Part shown: piece by piece, positions 33,395 to 39,808 of the stretch
Layout of the letters: every line of letters begins with the position of its first letter
Numbering within the stretch: position 1 is the first letter of the stretch
Origin: a bacterium
GTDB taxonomy: Bacteria > Patescibacteriota > Saccharimonadia > Saccharimonadales > UBA4665
DNA length: 64,000 bases
Assembly: GCA_021783725.1 (NCBI GenBank)
Contig: JAJXTN010000006.1
Span: 1 to 64,000, forward strand
Reading direction: 5' to 3'
Program-made: the position numbers and the translations under genes
Notes under the pieces: generated by a model
What the model was told of the DNA's origin: nothing
The model's database searches: none
What the model saw: the letters and a program-made list of their open reading frames with translations, nothing else

Positions 33395-34147
33395 GTGAAC
33401 ATTATCGTCGACAATCTAGCGACAAACTACCAACTAACTGGTAAGGGTAAATTGGTAGTCATATTGCATGGCTGGGGTGATAGTCTCCGCAGTTTCTCGG
33501 CTTTACAGAAAGAGTTGTCCGGCACTTATTCAGTTCTGGCTATTGATTTACCAGGTTTTGGCGGCACCCAAGCTCCCCAAGACATCTGGGGGCTAGATGA
33601 ATATGCCAATTTTGTGGAAAATACTGTCAACAAACTCGAGCTTCAGCCAATATATGCCATTATTGGACATTCCAATGGTGGAGCGATAGCTATTAGAGCG
33701 ATTGCTCGCGGTAAACTTCAGCCAGCCAAATTGATATTGTTAGCGGCCGCTGGTATTAGGTCAGGTAAATCCTTAAAATTACTGGCTTTAAAAATTTTAA
33801 CTAAAACTGGTAATTTGGCGACTATCTGGATGCCCGAAGTCCAGCGCCAAAGACTACGGGCTAGTCTATACGGTGCCGCCGGTTCGGATATGTTGGTAGT
33901 TCCCGAGCTAGAGGAGACTTTCAAAAAAGTTGTTAGTCAGGATGTCAGAGACGATGCTGCTCAGCTGAGTGTACCAACCTTACTGATATATGCCGATCAC
34001 GACCTAGCCGTACCGATCAAACACGGCATTGCTTATAAGAAGCTCATCCAAAATTCGCAACTAGATAGCATCCACCAGGCCAGCCATTTTGTGCACCACG
34101 ATCAGCCAGCCAAAGTTACCAAATTGATTATGGATTTTCTGAAATGA
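33395..34147 (+). CDS. Alpha/beta hydrolase, 250 aa
   Basis: Triad residues are visible: nucleophile Ser in GHSNGG (about residue 93), Asp in YADHD (about 206) and His in SHFVHH (about 230). The oxyanion segment is LHGWGDS. The substrate is unknown. The GTG start lies six bases after TATACT (33383-33388), so the gene is probably leaderless. Its stop overlaps the start of the Mur ligase gene (ATGA), suggesting a joint cell-envelope role. Confidence 0.8.
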   Translation: MNIIVDNLATNYQLTGKGKLVVILHGWGDSLRSFSALQKELSGTYSVLAIDLPGFGGTQAPQDIWGLDEYANFVENTVNKLELQPIYAIIGHSNGGAIAIRAIARGKLQPAKLILLAAAGIRSGKSLKLLALKILTKTGNLATIWMPEVQRQRLRASLYGAAGSDMLVVPELEETFKKVVSQDVRDDAAQLSVPTLLIYADHDLAVPIKHGIAYKKLIQNSQLDSIHQASHFVHHDQPAKVTKLIMDFLK

Positions 34148-35583
34148 TAAATGGCCTGATTAGTTTGTTTTTGCCCGGATTCCCGACCGCCGTGGTCTAT
34201 ATGTTGCAATCGACCGAATATCAAATCGGACCATATCTTAACTGGTTTTGGCATACCAAAAATTTTTCAAAAGTTATGCAGAGGCGCACGCTGGATCAAA
34301 CTAGGTCGGCCAAACTACTGTTAATAGTCTTGCGGTTGGGCATAATGCTTCAGATTGTCATTGGCTTATCTCTAGTCTATCTAGGTTTGTTTCACGGTTT
34401 GATTGGTGGCGTTGCTTTCGGCTTCTCGGTTATCATCATTAGTCCGATTTTATGGGCTCATCTAATCGTGATTCCTCTGGTACTGGGCCGAATATTCATT
34501 TCTGTTCCAGCTAATAAGCGACAAATTATGGCGTCAGAAGCTATCTTTCGGAATCATCCAGCAATAAAAATTGCTGTAGTCGGCAGTTATGGCAAAACAA
34601 CCATGAAAGAACTGCTGGCCACCGTGCTGAAAACTGGTTTCAAAGTTGCCGAAACTCCGGCCAACAAAAACGTAAGTGTCAGCCACGCCCAATTTGCCAA
34701 AAAGCTAGTTGGCGACGAACAGCTCTTAATCATTGAATACGGCGAAGGTGCACCCGGAGACGTGGCGAAATTTGCCCAAATCACCCATCCCAACCGAGCG
34801 ATAATTACTGGCCTAGCTCCCGCTCATCTGGATCAATACAAAACGCTCAAAGCCGCTGGGCATGACATATTCTCGGTGGCTGAATATGTGCCGGCTGACA
34901 AACTGTATGTCAATGTCGATTCGCCGAGCGTAAAACCGTTCATTCAGCCCGAATATCAACAATTCAGTGAGCAGGGTTCGCTTGGCTGGCAAACGTCATC
35001 GATCAAAGTTGATCTTAATGGCACGGCCTTCAGCCTGAAGCGCGATAAACAAATTATGAGACTGCATAGTGGGCTAGTCGGCAAACATCAGGTTGGATTT
35101 TTGGCTATGGTGGCCGCTCTAGGCTTTGACCTAGGTTTAAGCATTGACCAAATAGAGGCTGGCATAGCTCAAACTAAACCATTCGAACATCGGATGCAGC
35201 CGTATCAATTATCGGGTGCTTGGGTGGTTGACGACACTTATAACGGTAATCTAGAAGGCATTAAAGCCGGTACCCAACTTCTGAATGAAATTTCGGCCAA
35301 ACGAAAAATATATGTCACTCCCGGTTTGGTTGACCAAGGTGAGGAGACTGAAAAAGTGCATCTGGAAGTTGGTCGTCTGATTGCCAAAGCTCAGCCCGAT
35401 ATCGTGGTCCTGATGAAAAACTCGGTTACCAATTACATCCAGCTCGGTCTAGAAACTGACGGTTTTAAGGGTGAACTACGGATTGAAGACCAGCCACTAG
35501 AGTTCTATACCAATTTGAAGCACTTCGTGGCCAGCGGTGACTTGGTGGTTATGCAAAACGATTGGACCGACAACTACGCCTAA
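34144..35583 (+). CDS. Membrane-anchored Mur ligase (MurF-like)
   Basis: An ATP-dependent amide ligase of the Mur family, 479 aa. The N-terminal ~130 residues hold two to three hydrophobic helices instead of the usual soluble UDP-binding domain. The central domain has the P-loop VVGSYGKTTMKE (about 145), NKNVS, and an acidic IIEYGEGAPGD block. The C-terminal domain has VDDTYNGN. Sequence type is closest to MurF. It may add a residue to a lipid-linked rather than soluble precursor. It is translationally coupled to the hydrolase before it. Confidence 0.75.
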   Translation: MINGLISLFLPGFPTAVVYMLQSTEYQIGPYLNWFWHTKNFSKVMQRRTLDQTRSAKLLLIVLRLGIMLQIVIGLSLVYLGLFHGLIGGVAFGFSVIIISPILWAHLIVIPLVLGRIFISVPANKRQIMASEAIFRNHPAIKIAVVGSYGKTTMKELLATVLKTGFKVAETPANKNVSVSHAQFAKKLVGDEQLLIIEYGEGAPGDVAKFAQITHPNRAIITGLAPAHLDQYKTLKAAGHDIFSVAEYVPADKLYVNVDSPSVKPFIQPEYQQFSEQGSLGWQTSSIKVDLNGTAFSLKRDKQIMRLHSGLVGKHQVGFLAMVAALGFDLGLSIDQIEAGIAQTKPFEHRMQPYQLSGAWVVDDTYNGNLEGIKAGTQLLNEISAKRKIYVTPGLVDQGEETEKVHLEVGRLIAKAQPDIVVLMKNSVTNYIQLGLETDGFKGELRIEDQPLEFYTNLKHFVASGDLVVMQNDWTDNYA

Positions 35584-35604
35584 AAGACCTTATTCTTTCC
35601 GGAA

Positions 35605-35629
35605 ACCTATCGGGTACGACCCGATAGGT
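35605..35629. repeat. REP-like palindrome, right flank of RAYT gene
   Basis: Arms ACCTATCGGGT and ACCCGATAGGT (11 bp) around ACG. It is the exact reverse complement of the palindrome at 36318-36342. Confidence 0.8.
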
Positions 35630-35649
35630 AGATCGGTGCAGGGAGTAGA

Positions 35650-36252
35650 TTATGCTAGGATATTTTCGATCATTTTAAGCTCGTTACGGCGATCCACGTA
35701 GTCATTCATGAATGACTGGTAATCACCACTGAATAAGGCCAATATCTTGTCCGGTCGAACCCAGTCGGCATGTTTGTGGCCTGTATAATATGGCAAACTT
35801 GACCATTGCCATTGATTGAAATTCTGTGGATTGAGGTGAATATATCGACTAATGTGGAGTAGATGCCCGTCATCAACAATTCTGACCGCGCGGTAGCGTT
35901 GTTGGAATAATGGACCAACTCTCGAATAGCGTCTATTGAAGTACATAGCATACGCAATCGATACAGGCTTCAGTAGCTCAAACATGGCATCGGGGCTGTG
36001 TTGGTAGATGAAAAGATGAAAATGATTAGGCATTAAACAATACGCTAAAAGCTCTACATCTTGGTGTAATGTTTTGTAAGCTACCCCACTTTCTTTTTTT
36101 GATATTCTGGCTGATAGATAGCGCTTGAGGAGGCTAAGAAAAACGACATAGTCTTTATCGTCTAGAAAGATATTACGTCTATTTACTCCTCGATTATAAA
36201 TATGATAGAAGCTTTCAGGCACATATTCTTTGTAGATATTCTTCCCAGGCAT
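35650..36252 (-). CDS. REP-associated tyrosine transposase (RAYT, IS200-like)
   Basis: A Y1 HUH-type transposase of 200 aa. FYHIYNRGVNRRNIFLDDKD opens the family fold. The HUH metal motif is HFHLF (about residue 77) and the catalytic Tyr is in SRYIHLNP (about 140). RAYTs act on REP palindromes as single-stranded DNA. Two REP-like palindromes in opposite orientation bracket this gene at 45 and 66 bases, so a complete REP/RAYT unit is present. The reading frame is intact. Confidence 0.9.
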   Translation of the reverse strand: MPGKNIYKEYVPESFYHIYNRGVNRRNIFLDDKDYVVFLSLLKRYLSARISKKESGVAYKTLHQDVELLAYCLMPNHFHLFIYQHSPDAMFELLKPVSIAYAMYFNRRYSRVGPLFQQRYRAVRIVDDGHLLHISRYIHLNPQNFNQWQWSSLPYYTGHKHADWVRPDKILALFSGDYQSFMNDYVDRRNELKMIENILA

Positions 36253-36317
36253 ACGTTTAAACTAATGATTAAGTCCAACCAACTCAAATATAAAATAACC
36301 AAGTTTATAATTATTTA

Positions 36318-36342
36318 ACCTATCGGGTCGTACCCGATAGGT
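36318..36342. repeat. REP-like palindrome, left flank of RAYT gene
   Basis: Arms ACCTATCGGGT and ACCCGATAGGT around CGT. It has the same arms as 35605-35629, with the loop reversed. Confidence 0.8.
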
Positions 36343-36388
36343 CCGATAGATGTGATGGGGGGTCGTTCAATTGTCGGGCTGAATTGTA

Positions 36389-36394
36389 TATACT
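36389..36394 (+). promoter_or_regulatory. -10 box of leaderless ddl
   Basis: TATACT lies exactly six bases before the ATG at 36401 and there is no ribosome site. Confidence 0.55.
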
Positions 36395-36400
36395 AATTGT

Positions 36401-37567
36401 ATGGAAACAATCGCTGTAGTATTCGGTGGCCGGTCGGCCGAGCACGATGTATCGATCATCACGGCTCTAGCTAGTATCATTAAACCTTTAGAACTAACTC
36501 GCAAATATCGAATTGAAGCCGTCTATATTGCCAAGGATGGCAGTTGGTATTGGGACGACAAGCTTAAAGATATTAGGTTATTTACCTCAGGCGGTATTAA
36601 AGATTATCTGCACAAAGCCCAACCGATTAGCGTTCAATTTGATGGTGGCATGACTCTAGTAAAAGCCAGTGGTCTGGCTGGACGTAAGTTGTCGCGCAAG
36701 ATTGATGTCGTTTTCCCAGCTACTCATGGTACTTATGGCGAAGACGGCGCTTTGATGGGTCTACTCGATATGGCCGGCATCGCCTATGTTGGCTGTGGAG
36801 TCAGCGCTTCAGCGGTAGCCATGGATAAGGTGCTGTGTAAGCAATTGGCGGTGGCCAATAGTATACCGGTATCGAAGTTCTTAACGTTTACCAAATCCGA
36901 CTTAGAGCGAACGGCTGAAGTTGCCATCAAGACCATCACTGATCTGCTTAAATATCCATTGTTTGTTAAGCCAGCTCACTTAGGTTCAAGTATCGGCATT
37001 TCGAAAGTCTCGTCCGATAACGAACTTCGTAATGGTTTGGAAGTCGCCGCTCATTACGACGATAAAATCATTGTTGAGGAAGCCGTGGCCAATCTTGTTG
37101 AGGTAACCCTACCGATTATCGGCAATGATCAACCGCAACCGGCGTTACTAGAAGAGCCGATGACCAAGCCGGATGATTTCTTCGATTTCGACACTAAATA
37201 CTTACAAGGTGGCAAGAAAGGCAAGTCGGCTAAAGGAGCAGGTGGCGCTCAGGGCTATAGTCAGATACCAGCCAATTTACCCAAAGCTTTATACGATGAG
37301 GCCGTCGTCACTGGCCTTAATGTTTATAAAGCTCTCGGTTGTAGCGGTATCGCTCGAGTCGATATGCTGATTGATAGCCAAACCAAAAAAGTTTATTTCA
37401 ACGAAGTGAACCCTTTGCCCGGCGGGCTGTATGCCCATAATTGGAATAAAGCTGGCATCAGTTCAGTCGAGCTGGTTGATAAACTAGTCGCCTTGGCTAA
37501 AGAACGACATAACGTGCGGCAATCTTTAGCTACTTCCTTCGGTACCAACTATTTGCAACAGTTTTAG
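36401..37567 (+). CDS. ddl: D-alanine-D-alanine ligase
   Basis: It joins two D-Ala for the peptidoglycan stem peptide in the cytoplasm. The N-terminal domain has VVFGGRSAEHDVSIITA. The ATP-grasp part includes PLFVKPAHLGSSIGISKV and the metal-binding end FNEVNPLPGG. Length is 388 aa, slightly above the usual 310-370 because of a Lys/Gly-rich insert (KKGKSAKGAGG). It is followed four bases later by a D-Ala-D-Ala dipeptidase. Confidence 0.93.
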   Translation: METIAVVFGGRSAEHDVSIITALASIIKPLELTRKYRIEAVYIAKDGSWYWDDKLKDIRLFTSGGIKDYLHKAQPISVQFDGGMTLVKASGLAGRKLSRKIDVVFPATHGTYGEDGALMGLLDMAGIAYVGCGVSASAVAMDKVLCKQLAVANSIPVSKFLTFTKSDLERTAEVAIKTITDLLKYPLFVKPAHLGSSIGISKVSSDNELRNGLEVAAHYDDKIIVEEAVANLVEVTLPIIGNDQPQPALLEEPMTKPDDFFDFDTKYLQGGKKGKSAKGAGGAQGYSQIPANLPKALYDEAVVTGLNVYKALGCSGIARVDMLIDSQTKKVYFNEVNPLPGGLYAHNWNKAGISSVELVDKLVALAKERHNVRQSLATSFGTNYLQQF

Positions 37568-37571
37568 GACG

Positions 37572-38072
37572 ATGAAACTCGTAGCTTTGTCTGAATTAAT
37601 CCCAGACGCCAAAGTCGATTTACGTTACGCCACAACCAATAATTTTACCGGCAAACTACTCTATACCAGTCCCCAAGATATTATCCCTAAACTCGAAGAG
37701 TCGGCGGCTTTAGCTTTAGTCCAATCTAGTAATAGGCTAAGACAGCAGTCGCTTTACATAGTCATCTGGGACAGTTATCGACCGACAGCCATCCAGCAAC
37801 AACTTCGTCAGGTTAATGATGATAGTGATTATGTCAGCGAGAATTCGAATCATTGCCGGGGGCTAGCGATAGATATAACACTTATGACAAGCGATGGAGT
37901 CTATCTGGATATGGGCACCGATTTCGACGAATTCACCCCTAAAGCTCATGCCGATGACCGAAGTATAAATGATGTCCAGCAAGACAATCGCCAAATTCTA
38001 AAAACCGCTATGGAATCTGCTGGCTTCAAACAATGGCCATACGAGTGGTGGCATTTTGATTTTGTGTCCTGA
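37572..38072 (+). CDS. vanX: D-alanyl-D-alanine dipeptidase (VanX/DdpX)
   Basis: A zinc dipeptidase that splits D-Ala-D-Ala. The M15D motifs are present: SNHCRGLAIDIT (SxHxxGxAxD) and EWWHFDF, with the Arg of WDSYRP. At 166 aa it is shorter than typical VanX (about 200) but complete in motifs. It is placed four bases after ddl, the enzyme that makes its substrate, with an AGGA ribosome site inside the ddl end. No vanA/vanH-type genes are nearby, so a role in recycling dipeptide or scavenging wall fragments is more likely than resistance. Confidence 0.88.
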   Translation: MKLVALSELIPDAKVDLRYATTNNFTGKLLYTSPQDIIPKLEESAALALVQSSNRLRQQSLYIVIWDSYRPTAIQQQLRQVNDDSDYVSENSNHCRGLAIDITLMTSDGVYLDMGTDFDEFTPKAHADDRSINDVQQDNRQILKTAMESAGFKQWPYEWWHFDFVS

Positions 38073-38108
38073 AGCCAGGTTATAAACTGACTAAAATTGG
38101 TTATTCCA

Positions 38109-38146
38109 GTACATCTGGATTGTGATTCGTGTACATCTTGGTTGTG
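38109..38146 (+). promoter_or_regulatory. Tandem 16-bp direct repeats, candidate operator
   Basis: GTACATCTGGATTGTG (38109-38124) and GTACATCTTGGTTGTG (38131-38146) differ at two bases and are spaced 22 bp apart, about two helical turns. They lie 40-77 bases before the following gene. Confidence 0.5.
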
Positions 38147-38185
38147 CTTGCTTATAAAGACTTACAGATGTAATCTAGCATTTAC

Positions 38186-39685
38186 ATGAGAGAAATCGGA
38201 AATCAATACATAGAGGATGAGCCACGGTTCATGCCATCATACGAAGCAACCGAAACTGGCTTTATGATCCATGATCCAGTTTGGGGAGACTGTTTAATTG
38301 GTGACCAGCCTGGTGATGAAGTGCTACTAGAACTATTAGATAATGATTTAGTCCGTCGCTCGATGGCCATTGAGCAGTTAACACTTTCACCATTGACCGA
38401 AACTATACCCGGAACGGCCTCATTCTCACGATGGGAACATATCTGGGGGAGTGTAGCCCTAGTCAGACATCTCGCTGAGGGTATGGACATTACGCCACGC
38501 GAACGATTAATTTTTCAACTTCGAACTTTCGTATCAGACCTAGGCCATACAGCTTATTCGCATCTTGGCGACTGGCTATTTCAGGGCGTTGGCGGGCAAG
38601 AAAATCAACACGACATTGAACTTATGAAAATGTTAGAAATGAGTGGGGTGGCCGATATTTTACGTAAACATGAAGTCCAGCCTGATGAAGTAGTTTTCCC
38701 AGATATCGAAGACTGGGTAGAATGTTCAGCCCCGGAATTATGTGTTGATCGAGTTGATTATGGGGCTAGAGAAATTAAACGTTGGCCAATAGATAGTGAT
38801 AGTTCGATGGTAGCCAGTTCGTCAGCCTTCAAATTAATCGAAGGCAAAATCGTAATGCCCAGTCACCAAGCGGCCTTGGTATTTGCGAAAAGCTTTTTGT
38901 TATTAGCCACAGAACATTGGAGCGAGCCAGTACATCGTTTACAGCTACGGCTGCAGGAGATGCTTGTACAGGATGTACTAAGACACGAATATCTTGGATT
39001 GATTAGCATTGATATGGGTAATGCTGATATGTTCCATCCACGAGATTTGCTATATGCTGTTGATGGTGACATAACGCGAGAAATGTATTTATTCGGTGGT
39101 CTGGGATCAACAGTGATGCCAATAATGGACGCGATAGGTTTAGCAAGACGTCGGGTCTATGTCAATGAAAGACGCGAGCAACTCGGTTATTTTAAAAGGA
39201 ATGATACGGATGAATACCCCAATCCAGTCGAACATTACGATTATTTTGGACAGCGAATCGGTAAACTAGCTCTTTTGCCTAGTTTCATAGAAGTAGTGCC
39301 GGTTGAGAAAATGCCGGATGGGCCTGAATACGGTGATAATCCCAATAGTCTTGATGTGTTTTTGCCGGCTTTAAAACCTAGATTCGTGGACCCAACTTTT
39401 GTCGATAAAGCTGGCAATCAGCAACGATTAAGCGCTTTTGATGATAAATTTGCCGCTTTATTATCCCAACAGGCAAGATATTCAGAGCAAGCCTACATTG
39501 CTAGGGTATTCATGAATGCTGATACCAAGAGTACGATTGTCGAACGGGTAACCGAAAATAAAGAATTATGGGCTAAAGCTGTGCAAAGACCACGCATGTC
39601 AACCGAAGTTTTTAGACGAATGTTACACAATACGACATCCGTTGCCGCCGGATATAGTATGATAAATCTATATTGGACTCGTTGA
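38186..39685 (+). CDS. HD-domain-like protein with altered active site, 499 aa
   Basis: It resembles dGTPase-type HD phosphohydrolases: SRWEHIWGSVALVRHLAEG corresponds to the SRFEHSLGV segment, and FVSDLGHTAYSHLGD to the HD motif LLHDIGHGPFSH. The key His of HD is replaced by Ser (SD), so catalysis is doubtful. The DRVDYGAREIK segment corresponds to the distal DRIDY. The C-terminal ~200 residues are unrecognised. It could be a regulatory or nucleic-acid-binding derivative. The gene stands alone behind tandem repeats. Confidence 0.6.
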   Translation: MREIGNQYIEDEPRFMPSYEATETGFMIHDPVWGDCLIGDQPGDEVLLELLDNDLVRRSMAIEQLTLSPLTETIPGTASFSRWEHIWGSVALVRHLAEGMDITPRERLIFQLRTFVSDLGHTAYSHLGDWLFQGVGGQENQHDIELMKMLEMSGVADILRKHEVQPDEVVFPDIEDWVECSAPELCVDRVDYGAREIKRWPIDSDSSMVASSSAFKLIEGKIVMPSHQAALVFAKSFLLLATEHWSEPVHRLQLRLQEMLVQDVLRHEYLGLISIDMGNADMFHPRDLLYAVDGDITREMYLFGGLGSTVMPIMDAIGLARRRVYVNERREQLGYFKRNDTDEYPNPVEHYDYFGQRIGKLALLPSFIEVVPVEKMPDGPEYGDNPNSLDVFLPALKPRFVDPTFVDKAGNQQRLSAFDDKFAALLSQQARYSEQAYIARVFMNADTKSTIVERVTENKELWAKAVQRPRMSTEVFRRMLHNTTSVAAGYSMINLYWTR

Positions 39686-39701
39686 CCCCTGTTTTTCCTG
39701 T

Positions 39702-39707
39702 TATAAT
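39702..39707 (+). promoter_or_regulatory. -10 box of the leuS transcript
   Basis: TATAAT lies eight bases before the ATG of a 30-codon reading frame that precedes leuS. Confidence 0.5.
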
Positions 39708-39715
39708 AATTAACC

Positions 39716-39808
39716 ATGCAGCGTTATTACCCCAAAGATATCGAGTCCAGAACAGCCCAGTGGGCTGTTGCTGTCGACGCCAACGGAGTGTCCTGTGCAG
39801 AGATATAA
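39716..39808 (+). CDS. 30-aa upstream ORF mimicking the LeuRS N-terminus
   Basis: ATG at 39716 opens a short frame starting MQRYYPKDIE, close to the LeuRS start VQRYNPKDIE. It lies in another frame and ends by overlapping the leuS start by 14 bases. The leuS ribosome site (CGGAG) is inside it. It could be a leader peptide that couples or controls leuS translation, or the relic of a 79-bp tandem duplication. It is probably leaderless. Confidence 0.45.
   Translation: MQRYYPKDIESRTAQWAVAVDANGVSCAEI

Noticed and set aside
39768-39794. LeuRS start at the ATG-equivalent codon at 39768
   Set aside because: The added residues do not match LeuRS, and the GTG at 39795 has a ribosome site at good spacing.
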